Assembly: GCA_041653995.1 (NCBI GenBank)
Contig: JBAZEK010000001.1
Location: forward strand, 1,214,316-1,278,315
Direction of reading: 5' to 3'
Length of the DNA: 64,000 nucleotides
Source: Dehalococcoidia bacterium
Lineage (GTDB): Bacteria > Chloroflexota > Dehalococcoidia > GIF9 > UBA5629
Shown: positions 1 through 7,727 of the stretch, in pieces
Numbering within the stretch: the stretch's first letter is position 1
Layout: every line of letters begins with the position of its first letter
Notes under the pieces: generated by a model
What the model saw: the letters and a program-made list of their open reading frames with translations, nothing else
Databases searched by the model: none
Told to the model about the DNA's origin: nothing
Position numbers and translations under genes: made by a program

Positions 1-93
1 TTCATTAAAGCCAGGCAGGAGGAGGAGGGAAAGCCTTCGCCCGAATACCTGGCCGTGATACAGCAGGGCTTCCGTGACTGGGGCATCATCTGA
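1..93 (+). CDS. C-terminal end of a gamma-glutamylcyclotransferase-like protein (partial)
   Basis: An open frame enters from the left edge and ends at a TGA at 91-93, giving the last 30 residues of a protein. The tail reads ...SPEYLAVIQQGFRDWGII. This resembles the end of AIG2/gamma-glutamylcyclotransferase-fold proteins, which often finish with a YL-x-LI-x-GAREWGL-like helix. The catalytic part lies outside the window, so the family call rests only on this tail and is tentative. It converges on the cyclophilin gene with a 9 bp gap. Confidence 0.4.
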   Translation, partial: FIKARQEEEGKPSPEYLAVIQQGFRDWGII

Positions 94-102
94 AACGCCG
101 GA

Positions 103-747
103 TCAATTGCTCTCGGTGATCACCACTTCGATCATCTTGTCGCCGTTCACCAGATTTTTCAACACATCCATGCCCTGCGTAAGCTGCCCGAAAACGGTGT
201 GCTTGCCGTTCAGGTGTGGTTGCGGCGTATAGCAGATGAAAAACTGGCTGCCGTTGGTATTCGGGCCGGAATTGGCCATCGATAATGAGCCGGCCTGGTG
301 TGTTCTGGAACTGAACTCGTCCTGGAATTTATATCCCGGCCCGCCTGTGCCGTTGCCGCTGGGATCTCCGCCCTGCGCCATGAAATCGGGTATCACGCGG
401 TGAAAGGTCAGCCCGTTGTAAAAACCCTTTCGCGCCAGCGTGACGAAGCTATTGACGGTGACCGGGGCGTCCTGGGGATACAGCTCCAGCGCCAGGTCTC
501 CTTTGGCTGTCTTGATGAGGGCGGTATATTTCTTGTTAACATCGATCGTCATGGGAACCGGTGAATTATAGCTTTTAGGCTGTTGTGCGGGCATTTTAAT
601 CACTCCTGTTATAAACAACGTTAGAAATACTGCTATCAGCACCACCGCCGTGACCAGCGGTATCATGACGGACTTATTTTTGTACCAGGCCTTTTTTACA
701 ACTTTGGTTTTCTTGTTCCGTTTTTTTGACATAGCAGGTATCGCCAT
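103..747 (-). CDS. Membrane-anchored cyclophilin-type peptidyl-prolyl cis-trans isomerase
   Basis: Catalyses cis-trans isomerisation of Xaa-Pro bonds and probably acts on the outer face of the membrane as a folding helper. A lysine-rich N-terminus (about residues 7-24) is followed by one hydrophobic segment (about 27-50) and then a complete cyclophilin domain (about 68-212). The core motifs FHRVIPDFMAQGGDP and GSQFFICYTPQPHLNGKHTVFG, with the catalytic Arg after FH, are present. The start is uncertain: ATG 747 has GAAGG directly against it, while ATG 732 (MSKKRNKK) lies 14 nt after GAAGGA. Both leave the anchor intact. The domain call is secure; the location is inferred from the topology. Confidence 0.93.
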   Translation of the reverse strand: MAIPAMSKKRNKKTKVVKKAWYKNKSVMIPLVTAVVLIAVFLTLFITGVIKMPAQQPKSYNSPVPMTIDVNKKYTALIKTAKGDLALELYPQDAPVTVNSFVTLARKGFYNGLTFHRVIPDFMAQGGDPSGNGTGGPGYKFQDEFSSRTHQAGSLSMANSGPNTNGSQFFICYTPQPHLNGKHTVFGQLTQGMDVLKNLVNGDKMIEVVITESN

Positions 748-781
748 CCTTCACATTCAGTATTTACCCCTGTTATAAACA

Positions 782-805
782 GGGTGCTGCCGTGCAGCAG
801 CACCC
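782..805 (-). terminator. Stem-loop downstream of the zinc-ribbon gene
   Basis: GGGTGCTGC at 782-790 pairs with GCAGCACCC at 797-805 (9 bp stem, 6 nt loop). A second small palindrome, CCTGTT-ata-AACAGG, lies at 769-783. On the minus strand the hairpin follows the stop of the zinc-ribbon gene. The T tract behind it is weak, so this is a probable rather than a certain intrinsic terminator. Confidence 0.5.
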
Positions 806-833
806 CGGGTGATACATTACACAGATTAATATT

Positions 834-1202
834 CTACCAGCTTCCGAACACCGAAGTGTAGCCCAGCGCCAGCCTCACCAGCATATACACCAGGAAGATG
901 ACGCCCGAGACAAAGATCCACAGGCATAGCATACGCCAGAAAAGACCCCAGGCCAGGCCCCAGGTAGGTTTGACATCGAGTTGCCGGTGATAATGTGCGT
1001 CGGGGGCTACTGTTGGCGTCACCGGCTGCTGGGGCATCGACATGCCTGTGATCATAGGGGCAGGGGTAGCTATGCCGGTTACGATGGGCATATGGGGAAT
1101 TTGGCGCTGGTTATTCCCCAGGTGCGATCCGCATGATACACAGAACTGCTGGTTGGCGGCATTCTGTGCGCCGCAATTCTGGCATGTTACCATCTGCTGC
1201 AT
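834..1202 (-). CDS. Zinc-ribbon protein with C-terminal membrane segment
   Basis: A 122-residue protein. It opens with a double CxxC zinc ribbon (C-QN-C at about 8-11 and C-VS-C at about 21-24), followed by a proline/methionine-rich linker (about 32-68) and one hydrophobic segment (about 87-112, FWRMLCLWIFVSGVIFLVYMLV). This architecture of cytosolic zinc ribbon plus tail anchor is common in bacterial proteins of unknown role. No enzymatic motif is visible and I do not assign a function. It is divergent from thiL; the region between them holds the thiL promoter. Confidence 0.75.
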   Translation of the reverse strand: MQQMVTCQNCGAQNAANQQFCVSCGSHLGNNQRQIPHMPIVTGIATPAPMITGMSMPQQPVTPTVAPDAHYHRQLDVKPTWGLAWGLFWRMLCLWIFVSGVIFLVYMLVRLALGYTSVFGSW

Positions 1203-1288
1203 ATTTCACCGCCTGAGCTTTACTTTCCTGCATTATATACGTGGTGCAACACTATAGCAAGACCCGCCGCCTACCTGGCACAGGCCTG

Positions 1289-1297
1289 TGCTATAAT
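1289..1297 (+). promoter_or_regulatory. Extended -10 promoter of thiL, apparently leaderless
   Basis: TGcTATAAT: the TG of an extended -10 at 1289-1290 and a perfect TATAAT at 1292-1297. No convincing -35 is visible. Only 6 nt separate the -10 from the ATG at 1304, so a transcript would begin at or within a base or two of the start codon. Confidence 0.55.
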
Positions 1298-1303
1298 CAC
1301 AGC

Positions 1304-2311
1304 ATGCGCATAGCGGAAATAGGCGAATTCGGGCTTATCTCAAAAATAGCGGCTCTTATCGATGAAAAAAGCGACGGGCAGTCGCCGGCCCGCAGGGATT
1401 TACTGTTAGGCATCGGCGATGACGCGGCTGCCTGGAAAAGCCCCGGCGGTATCGAGCTTATCACCACGGATATCCTTGTGGAAGAGGTGCACTTCGATTT
1501 CGCTTATACAGACTGGAAAAATTTAGGCTGGAAAGCCATGGCTATTAATATCAGTGATATAAACTCTATGGGCGGCAGGCCGCGCTATGCCCTGGTTTCA
1601 CTGGCGTTGCCCGGTCGCGGCGAGGCCGCGGATGTACTTGATCTCTACCGCGGGATACTGGAGATATCCAATACCTACGGTATAGCTGTGGCCGGCGGAA
1701 ATATCTCTGCTTCAGATAAAGTCGTTATCAATATCACTTTAACAGGGCTCGCAGATGGGAATATAATGACTCGTTCCTCGGCCCAACCCGGTGACCTGGT
1801 AGCCGTTTTCGGTTTCCCGGGCCTCTCTTCAGCCGGGCGTAAGACGCTCTCGCAGTTTATTGATCTGGATGCCGATGCGCTGCAGCTATTTAAGAACGCC
1901 CATCTCCGTCCTTCACCGGATTTTAACAGCGGCCCCCTGCTGGCCGGCCTCGGTGTCAAAACGGCAATCGATATCAGCGATGGGCTGGCAGCAGATCTTA
2001 CACATATCTGTATGGCCAGTGGAGTGGCGGCCACCCTGCACTTAAATAATCTGCCCATCCATCCTCTGCTGAAAAGATATTTCGGCCGCGACAGCCTTAA
2101 AATGTGCCTGGCCGGCGGGGAAGATTACCAACTGCTTTTAACAGCTGCACCGGATGTACTGCAAGGAGTTAATGCCGCATTCGATCAGGCTCCTGTCGTT
2201 ATAGGAGAGATAACGGAGGGGCAACCATACGCCGTATCTTTACTCGACGAAGGTGGAAATCCCGTTCACATCGATTTCAGCGGCTGGGATCATTACAAAC
2301 ATCCTAATTGA
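1304..2311 (+). CDS. thiL: Thiamine-monophosphate kinase
   Basis: ATP-dependent phosphorylation of thiamine monophosphate to thiamine diphosphate, the last step of cofactor synthesis. The protein of 335 residues shows the ThiL/PurM-like signature: GIGDDAAAW (Mg-ATP-binding aspartates), TTDILVEEVHF, the AINISDINSMGG loop, and AIDISDGLAADL plus GGEDYQLL further on. I place the start at ATG 1304 (MRIAEIGEFGLI), where ThiL proteins normally begin. An upstream in-frame ATG at 1241 would add 21 residues unlike the family and would put the perfect -10 box inside the gene. First gene of a thiL-tsaE-tsaB run. The tsaE start lies at or just behind the thiL stop. Confidence 0.95.
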   Translation: MRIAEIGEFGLISKIAALIDEKSDGQSPARRDLLLGIGDDAAAWKSPGGIELITTDILVEEVHFDFAYTDWKNLGWKAMAINISDINSMGGRPRYALVSLALPGRGEAADVLDLYRGILEISNTYGIAVAGGNISASDKVVINITLTGLADGNIMTRSSAQPGDLVAVFGFPGLSSAGRKTLSQFIDLDADALQLFKNAHLRPSPDFNSGPLLAGLGVKTAIDISDGLAADLTHICMASGVAATLHLNNLPIHPLLKRYFGRDSLKMCLAGGEDYQLLLTAAPDVLQGVNAAFDQAPVVIGEITEGQPYAVSLLDEGGNPVHIDFSGWDHYKHPN

Positions 2312-2319
2312 CCATTGAT

Positions 2320-2820
2320 ATGCCAGGTTTTACAGTTACCACGCAAAGCCCGGAACAAACCCGCAGACTCGGCCAGGTCATCGGCGGACTGGCGCGGGGC
2401 AACGACCTTTACCTGTTGAAAGGAAACCTCGGGACAGGTAAAACCCACCTGGTTCAGGGCATCGCCTTCGGATTGGGCATCAAGGAGTACGCCTGCAGCC
2501 CTTCTTTCATGATAGCCCGTGAGTATCACGGCCGGCTTCCTCTCTACCATCTCGACCTTTACAGGCTGGACCTTATCGAGGAGATAGCCGGCCTCGGGCT
2601 GGACGAATATTTCCGTGATGACTCCGTCTGCGCCATAGAATGGGCCGAAAAAGGAGCGCCCGTTTTGCCCGGGGACAACCTGACCATCAGACTGAAGCAC
2701 CTGCCGGGCGAAAGGCGGGGTATATCCTTCATCCCCCATGGCAAAAGATACGATGAACTGGTCGACCGTTTGAAAATCGCTCTGCGGAACGACGGGGAAG
2801 CTACATGGAACTTGCAGTAG
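2320..2820 (+). CDS. tsaE: tRNA threonylcarbamoyladenosine biosynthesis ATPase TsaE
   Basis: P-loop ATPase that works with TsaB and TsaD to make N6-threonylcarbamoyl-adenosine at position 37 of ANN-decoding tRNAs. Visible motifs: Walker A LKGNLGTGKTHLVQG, then SPSFMIAREY (the SPTF/Y region), YHLDLYRL and the IEWAEKG block, all typical of the family. Length (166 aa) is normal. The start is ambiguous: ATG 2320 (MPGFTV) is used here; an in-frame TTG at 2308 overlaps the thiL stop and would add four residues. Neither has a good Shine-Dalgarno sequence, consistent with coupling to thiL. The 3' end overlaps tsaB by 16 bp. Confidence 0.93.
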   Translation: MPGFTVTTQSPEQTRRLGQVIGGLARGNDLYLLKGNLGTGKTHLVQGIAFGLGIKEYACSPSFMIAREYHGRLPLYHLDLYRLDLIEEIAGLGLDEYFRDDSVCAIEWAEKGAPVLPGDNLTIRLKHLPGERRGISFIPHGKRYDELVDRLKIALRNDGEATWNLQ

Positions 2821-3485
2821 ACACTTCGACCTCCTGGGGAGGACTGGCGATCTCACTCGAGGGCAGCCCGGTTGCAGAGCTGACCTGGAAACCGGGCCAG
2901 AACCATACATCCGAGCTTCTACCCAACATCGGAAGATTGCTGCAAACAGTGAAATCGGACTTCAGGTCGCTGTCCGCGGTGTTCGTTGCCATCGGCCCGG
3001 GCAGCTTCAACGGGCTGCGCGCCGGCATCAGTGCGGCCAAAGGCCTGGCCTTCTCTCTTAACCTGCCGCTGGTCGGCGTCAGCACACTGGAGGCTGAGGC
3101 TGTTATGTTTGCTTTTACCGGCCTGCCGCTGTGCCCCGTGCATGATGCGGGCAGGGGAGAAATCGCCACCGCGCTTTACCGTTATGCCGATGGCTGGCAG
3201 CAGCTGAAAGAGGAGCATCTCACCACAGTTGAAGCGCTGTGCGAAAAAATCGGTCAAAAGACTCTGTTTTGCGGCGAGATTCCCCCCGCTGCAATTGAAA
3301 ATATCCGTGCGTCGCTGGGAGATAATGCTTTGATTCCTGAATGGGAGCAGCGCCTCAGGAGGCCGGGAAGTATCTCTTACCTGGGTTGGCGTCGGCTGAA
3401 ATCAGGGCAATCCAACAGCCCTGCTGCGCTTCAGCCCCTTTATTTGAGACAGCCTCCCATAACACAGCGCAAAAAGAAATACTGA
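2805..3485 (+). CDS. tsaB: tRNA threonylcarbamoyladenosine biosynthesis protein TsaB
   Basis: Non-catalytic ASKHA-fold partner of TsaD in t6A37 synthesis. The 226-residue protein starts MELAVDTSTSWGGLAI (the DTST phosphate-1-like loop) and carries the family signature IGPGSFNGLRAGISAAKGLAF followed by LVGVSTLEA. It starts inside the end of tsaE (16 bp overlap), the usual arrangement of tsaE-tsaB pairs, so the two are almost certainly co-translated. The C-terminal part is less conserved, as is normal for this family. No tsaD is seen in the window. Confidence 0.93.
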   Translation: MELAVDTSTSWGGLAISLEGSPVAELTWKPGQNHTSELLPNIGRLLQTVKSDFRSLSAVFVAIGPGSFNGLRAGISAAKGLAFSLNLPLVGVSTLEAEAVMFAFTGLPLCPVHDAGRGEIATALYRYADGWQQLKEEHLTTVEALCEKIGQKTLFCGEIPPAAIENIRASLGDNALIPEWEQRLRRPGSISYLGWRRLKSGQSNSPAALQPLYLRQPPITQRKKKY

Positions 3486-3498
3486 CTGCCGGCGCCCG

Positions 3499-4005
3499 TC
3501 AATATGTCCCTGTCATATGCATCAAATACAGGATACCCGAACCTGATATCGATACCAGCCAGTCTAAAATGCTCGAGGCTGCAAGCAGATCGTTCAACCA
3601 GCCGAGCACCGGATAAATTCCCAGCAGCAACACCATCAACACCAGTCCAAGTGCCGCGTTGATCACGCTGAAGATACCGCCCAGCGCACTCCAGAAAAAT
3701 CCACCGCTCCATATCTTGTCCAGTAAGTGGCGCGGCAACAGCAGGGCCAGGTGCATGATGATCATTATTATGCCCATGGTAATCAGGAATGTTAACAACG
3801 ACCGCCATAAATGATCCGAGGCAAAACTCATCCAGACAAAGACATAATTTGCAAAAGCGCCCGTAATAGACAGCGCGACGATAAAAGCCAGCAGCCCGCA
3901 TAATTCCCTGGGCGCTCCCTGTTTCAAACCGCCAAGAAAACTGAAGACCAGTACCAGGGCCACTATGATGTCGATGATGACAGCCGCGTAAACAGGCACT
4001 TCCAT
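3499..4005 (-). CDS. cvpA: CvpA family membrane protein
   Basis: A 168-residue integral membrane protein with four hydrophobic segments (about 5-25, 32-55, 68-90 and 105-135) and the characteristic CvpA beginning: a short N-terminus, D-I-I-V-A-L, FSFLGGLKQGAPRE and a GxxSxxxNAxLG-like element (GGIFSVINAALG). E. coli CvpA is linked to colicin V export and envelope stress; the molecular role is unknown. I choose ATG 4005 (MEVPVYAAVIIDI) because AGGGAT lies 8-9 nt upstream and homologues start here; a start at 4077 adds 24 non-conserved residues. It converges with tsaB (13 bp gap) and diverges from ndk. Confidence 0.8.
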   Translation of the reverse strand: MEVPVYAAVIIDIIVALVLVFSFLGGLKQGAPRELCGLLAFIVALSITGAFANYVFVWMSFASDHLWRSLLTFLITMGIIMIIMHLALLLPRHLLDKIWSGGFFWSALGGIFSVINAALGLVLMVLLLGIYPVLGWLNDLLAASSILDWLVSISGSGILYLMHMTGTY

Positions 4006-4141
4006 ACCGATAATCCCTATTTTTCTCGCGTAATAGTCTATATGATTGAGGCGCGGACAACAATCTGAGAATAGCAAAATAACTGCATTAAAGATAAAAT
4101 AAGTATCCGCTTACGGGCAATAAATGAAGCTTGGAGAAGAA

Positions 4142-4591
4142 ATGGAAAAAACACTGGTATTGGTCAAGCCTGACGGAGTACAACGGTGCCTGGCCGGAGA
4201 GATATTATCCAGACTCGAAAGACGCGGCCTGAAAATAGTCGCATTGAAGATGCTGCGCATGGACAGGGCGCTGGCCGAGAGGCATTATACCGTTCACAAA
4301 GAGAAGCCTTTTTTCAAAGACCTGGTAAATTTCATCACATCCGGCCCGATCATAGCAGCCGTGCTGGAGGGGGAGAAGGCGATCGAGTCGACCAGGCAGA
4401 CCATGGGAGCCACAGACCCCAAGAAAGCGGCGCCCGGCACCATCCGGGCGGACCTGGGTATAAATATGGAGCATAACCTGATCCACGGTTCCGATTCAGC
4501 GGAGAACGCAGAAAAAGAAATAGTCCTCTTCTTCAAGCCGGATGAGATACTGGGTTATACCAGGGATATAGACAGGTGGCTCACTGGATAG
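4142..4591 (+). CDS. ndk: Nucleoside diphosphate kinase
   Basis: Transfers the gamma phosphate of NTPs to NDPs through a phosphohistidine. The 149-residue protein has every hallmark: EKTLVLVKPDGVQR at the N-terminus, the KPFF loop, GP-x-x-A-x-V-L-EG, the RQTMGATDPKKAAPGTIRADLG stretch and the active-site His in NLIHGSDSAENAEKEI. ATG 4142 is preceded by GGAGA at 8 nt, so it is preferred over an in-frame ATG at 4124. The 3' end overlaps the convergent rsfS gene by 11 bp. Confidence 0.97.
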   Translation: MEKTLVLVKPDGVQRCLAGEILSRLERRGLKIVALKMLRMDRALAERHYTVHKEKPFFKDLVNFITSGPIIAAVLEGEKAIESTRQTMGATDPKKAAPGTIRADLGINMEHNLIHGSDSAENAEKEIVLFFKPDEILGYTRDIDRWLTG

Positions 4592-4925
4592 TCAGCAGCC
4601 GCACGGCCTTGCCGTAAACGTTTTCCAGATCATAGAAATGGCGCATCTCTTTTGAGAAAATATGTATCACTGCGCCCAGATAATCGAGCAGTATCCAGCC
4701 TGAGTCGGAATCCCCTTCACTGCGATAGGGCGAAGCTGATTCTTTCTTGAGCGAATTCAATATCTCGCGGTGGATGGCGTCCACCTGGCGATCGCTGTCG
4801 CCGCTGCAGATAACAATATAATCCGTGAAGGAGCAGGCCTGCCTCATATCCAGCAACACCACATCCTCGGCCTGCTTATCCGAGGCCAACTCGACTGCCC
4901 TTCGGGCTATTTTCAGTGGCTCCAG
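4581..4925 (-). CDS. rsfS: Ribosomal silencing factor RsfS, probable CTG start
   Basis: Binds L14 (uL14) on the 50S subunit and blocks subunit joining in slow growth. The conserved core is complete: LASDKQAEDVVLLDMR, FTDYIVICSGDSDRQVDAI, and GWILLDYLGAVIHIFSKEMRHFYDLENVYG. Conventional starts reach only TTG 4889, which would remove most of the first helix. The frame continues upstream for 12 more codons encoding the family-typical LEPLKIARRAVE, and a strong AGGAG sits 7 nt before a CTG at 4925. I therefore read CTG 4925 as the start (114 aa). The family call is certain; the unusual start is inferred from conservation plus ribosome-site spacing. Confidence 0.88.
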   Translation of the reverse strand: MEPLKIARRAVELASDKQAEDVVLLDMRQACSFTDYIVICSGDSDRQVDAIHREILNSLKKESASPYRSEGDSDSGWILLDYLGAVIHIFSKEMRHFYDLENVYGKAVRLLTIQ

Positions 4926-4941
4926 ATTTATCTCCTCTTTA

Positions 4942-4953
4942 GTACTATAGTAC
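4942..4953 (-). promoter_or_regulatory. Palindrome over the presumed rsfS promoter; rest of the 4926-5227 gap
   Basis: GTACTATAGTAC is a perfect 12 bp palindrome just upstream of the rsfS ribosome site. It contains a TATAGT that could serve as -10 on the minus strand, so a bound protein would block it. The remaining intergenic sequence (about 4954-5205) contains no convincing gene. A 102-codon open frame on the minus strand there has no ribosome site and overlaps the MarR start. Confidence 0.35.
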
Positions 4954-5205
4954 CGGTTCTATATCTCTATATCTGATTATAGCACAGGGAAGGCGTCCCC
5001 GGCAGCAGGGCAACTCATATCCGGGCCATAGCGTCGTAGTGATGACCACATACGTTTGGGAATGCAAGAAGGTCGGGTTTGACTTTTTCACAATAATTGT
5101 CATAATTAACTCAGGCTTATGGCCTTGATCAATCAGATGCTGTGCCAATATCAGTGCAAGCGCAAAATATGTTGGCTCTCGATAGTAAAAATTAGGATAG
5201 AAAAC

Positions 5206-5221
5206 ATCAACGGAGGTTGAT
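5206..5221 (+). promoter_or_regulatory. Hairpin with the ribosome-binding site in its loop
   Basis: ATCAAC (5206-5211) and GTTGAT (5216-5221) can pair and leave the GGAG of the MarR gene's Shine-Dalgarno in a 4 nt loop. As DNA it is also a short palindrome that a MarR dimer could bind. Either reading would allow regulation of the following gene. Confidence 0.35.
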
Positions 5222-5227
5222 TTAATA

Positions 5228-5701
5228 ATGGTACAGCAGATTAAAGCGGACAAGGATTATACTCTTGTCACGCAGATTATGCAGGTAGCCGACATATTCG
5301 TGAAAGTACGGGAGAGGGAATTACTCCCCCAGAACCTGTCGGCAACCTCGGCCGCCATCCTTTTTCTCGTAGACGCTATGGGGAAAGATGTCACCCCCGC
5401 CAGGATTTCCCGCATGCTGCTGCGCGAGCCTCACTCCATATCCGGCATCCTCATGCGCATGGAAAAGCAGGGCTTGATCAAACGAACCAAGAACATGGAG
5501 CGTAAAAACTTGATCCGCATCACCCTGACAGCAAAGGGAGAAAATGCCCTGAAACAGGCCATGAAAAAAGAGGGGACCAAGCGCGTCCTGTACAAATTGA
5601 GTGCAGAACAGCAGAGGCAGCTCAAGGCGACTCTGACCATGCTTAAAGAGGCGGGCATGAAGGAGTTACACCTCAGTCCCAAAGCTCTGCCCTGGCCTTA
5701 A
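5228..5701 (+). CDS. MarR family transcriptional regulator
   Basis: A 157-residue winged-helix regulator. The DNA-binding region (about 40-110) reads LSATSAAILFLVDAMGKDVTPARISRMLLREPHSISGILMRMEKQGLIKRTKN-MERKNLIRITLTAKGENAL, a normal MarR recognition helix and wing. Flanking helices provide the dimer interface. ATG 5228 is supported by GGAGG 11 nt upstream. No adjacent transporter or enzyme gene shows what it controls. ftsH follows 175 bp downstream and is the only same-strand neighbour. The ligand cannot be told from sequence. Confidence 0.88.
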   Translation: MVQQIKADKDYTLVTQIMQVADIFVKVRERELLPQNLSATSAAILFLVDAMGKDVTPARISRMLLREPHSISGILMRMEKQGLIKRTKNMERKNLIRITLTAKGENALKQAMKKEGTKRVLYKLSAEQQRQLKATLTMLKEAGMKELHLSPKALPWP

Positions 5702-5778
5702 CTTTGATTATACGATACAGCAGGCGCCCGCGCAGTATTAATTACGGCCGGGTGCTTTGCTGTAACGGCAAACATGTT

Positions 5779-5848
5779 GATAAAGGATGATCCCTATACC
5801 GTTCTTATACGATTTTTCCTTTATCATCCCTGTATCATTTGATATAAT
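5779..5848 (+). promoter_or_regulatory. Inverted repeat and -10 box upstream of ftsH
   Basis: GATAAAGGA at 5779-5787 is repeated inverted as TCCTTTATC at 5817-5825 (perfect 9 bp arms, 29 nt apart). A TATAAT lies at 5843-5848, 28 bp before the ftsH ATG. No good -35 is visible. The repeat could be an operator or a transcript hairpin. Confidence 0.4.
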
Positions 5849-5876
5849 TAGCGTACTGTCTAAAATTAGGTAATAT

Positions 5877-7721
5877 ATGAAAGCAAGATGGTGGCAAGGT
5901 AGCCTTCTCTACCTACTGATCCTGGTGGCGCTGCTCGCACTGGCATTCAGCTTCTTCCCCATCAACAAAGGACCAAAAGAAGTTGATTTCTATACTTTCA
6001 TCGACAATGCCAATAAAGGCCAGATCAATACCATCCAGCAGGACGGAAACTCAATCATAGGGCTCAAGGACGACAAGCCGGTGGTTAAAGCTGCCTATGT
6101 GGGCAGCACCAAGGAGTTGATGGACAGCCTGAAGGATGCGGGCGTCAAGCTGGGGGACGACGGTATTAAGTTCGATGTGAAAACCGGCGGCTTTGACTGG
6201 GGCAGCATCATGCTGAGCTTCTTACCCCTGGTGCTTTTCGGCGCACTGCTGTTCTTCCTCTTCCGCTCAGCGCGCGGCGCCAATACTCAGGCCTTCAATT
6301 TCGGTAAAAGCCGGGCCCGTCTGGCTTCGGGCGACAAGCCGACCGTCACATTCGCCGACGTGGCCGGCATAGATGAATCAAAGGGTGAGCTCCAGGAAGT
6401 GGTGGAGTTCCTCAAATCGCCGCAGAAATTCCTGGCCCTGGGCGCCCGCATACCGCGTGGCCTGCTGCTGGTCGGCCCGCCGGGCTGTGGAAAAACGCTG
6501 GTCGCCAAGGCCACTGCGGGCGAGGCAGGGGTGCCCTTCTTCTCCATCAGCGGCAGCGAGTTCGTCGAGATGTTTGTCGGCGTGGGCGCCTCGCGTGTGC
6601 GAGACCTTTTCGACCAGGCCAAACGAAATTCACCCTGTATCGTCTTTGTGGACGAGATCGATGCCGTGGGCCGTCACAGGGGAGCAGGCCTGGGCGGCGG
6701 CCACGACGAACGCGAGCAGACGCTGAACCAGATACTGGTGGAGATGGATGGTTTCGACAGCAACACCGGCGTCATCGTGCTGGCAGCCACCAACCGGCCG
6801 GACATACTCGACCCCGCCCTGCTGAGGCCGGGCAGGTTCGACCGCCATATCGTTATCGACCAGCCGGACATAAACGGCCGCAGCGCCATACTGGCAGTCC
6901 ACGCCAAGGGCAAGCCGCTGGCCAAGGAAGCCAAACTTGAGGTGATCGCCCGGCAAACCCCTGGATTCAGCGGCGCCGACCTGGCCAACCTGATCAACGA
7001 GGCGGCTATTTTAGCCGCCAGGCGAGACCGCAAGGATATCGGGCAAAAAGAGCTGGAGGATTCCATTGATCGCGTCATCGCCGGGCCTGAGAAAAAAGGA
7101 CGCGTTATAACCAGGAGTGAGAGGGAATTGATCGCCTATCACGAGACCGGCCATGCTCTGGCGGCCAAAATGCTGCCCAACGCTGATCCGGTGCACAAAA
7201 TATCCATCGTGGCCAGGGGCATGATGGGCGGCTGGACCAGGTTCCTGCCAAGCGAGGAGCGCCATCTTGAAACCTACGAGCGCTTCAAGGACATGATGAT
7301 CATCAGCCTGGCCGGCAGGGCGGCTGAACAGGTCTCACTGGGCGAATTGACCACGGGCGCGCAGAACGACCTGGAGAAGGTCACTCTGATTGCCCGCCGC
7401 ATGATTACAGAGTTCGGCATGAGCCAGAAATTGGGGCCGCGCACTTTCGGCAAAAGGGAGGAGATGATCTTCCTGGGCAAGGAGATACACGAGCAGCAGA
7501 ATTACAGCGACAAGATAGCACAGGAGATAGACGAGGAGGTGGAGTCCCTGGTCAAGGAAGCCTACACTAAAGCGCTGGAGATCATGACGGAAAATAAGCC
7601 CAGGCTAAAATACATAGCCGATTACCTGATTGAAAAAGAGACTATAGACGATCTAACCTTCGAAAAGCTGCTGAAGGACCCCCTCCCGGCGCCCGGCCTC
7701 GAGGCTGCGCCGGCTTCATGA
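5877..7721 (+). CDS. ftsH: ATP-dependent zinc metalloprotease FtsH
   Basis: Membrane AAA+ protease that extracts and degrades membrane and short-lived cytosolic proteins. The 614 residues are laid out normally. There are two transmembrane segments (about 9-28 and 109-130) flanking an extracytoplasmic domain, Walker A GPPGCGKT at about 200-207, Walker B CIVFVDEID at about 254-262, and the second region of homology AATNRPDILDPALLRPGRFDR at about 303-323. The zinc site HETGH is at 422-426 (most homologues read HEAGH; the two His and the Glu are kept). ATG 5877 follows a modest TAGGT. It converges with the polyprenyl synthase gene with a 6 bp gap. Confidence 0.97.
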   Translation: MKARWWQGSLLYLLILVALLALAFSFFPINKGPKEVDFYTFIDNANKGQINTIQQDGNSIIGLKDDKPVVKAAYVGSTKELMDSLKDAGVKLGDDGIKFDVKTGGFDWGSIMLSFLPLVLFGALLFFLFRSARGANTQAFNFGKSRARLASGDKPTVTFADVAGIDESKGELQEVVEFLKSPQKFLALGARIPRGLLLVGPPGCGKTLVAKATAGEAGVPFFSISGSEFVEMFVGVGASRVRDLFDQAKRNSPCIVFVDEIDAVGRHRGAGLGGGHDEREQTLNQILVEMDGFDSNTGVIVLAATNRPDILDPALLRPGRFDRHIVIDQPDINGRSAILAVHAKGKPLAKEAKLEVIARQTPGFSGADLANLINEAAILAARRDRKDIGQKELEDSIDRVIAGPEKKGRVITRSERELIAYHETGHALAAKMLPNADPVHKISIVARGMMGGWTRFLPSEERHLETYERFKDMMIISLAGRAAEQVSLGELTTGAQNDLEKVTLIARRMITEFGMSQKLGPRTFGKREEMIFLGKEIHEQQNYSDKIAQEIDEEVESLVKEAYTKALEIMTENKPRLKYIADYLIEKETIDDLTFEKLLKDPLPAPGLEAAPAS

Positions 7722-7727
7722 CGCCGC

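Noticed and set aside
3440..4063. A 207-codon minus-strand frame overlapping cvpA
   Set aside because: It lies out of frame with the membrane-helix pattern and ribosome site of cvpA. No family similarity and no start signal.
4945..5253. A 102-codon minus-strand frame in the gap before the first MarR gene
   Set aside because: No ribosome site, overlaps the MarR start, composition not protein-like.
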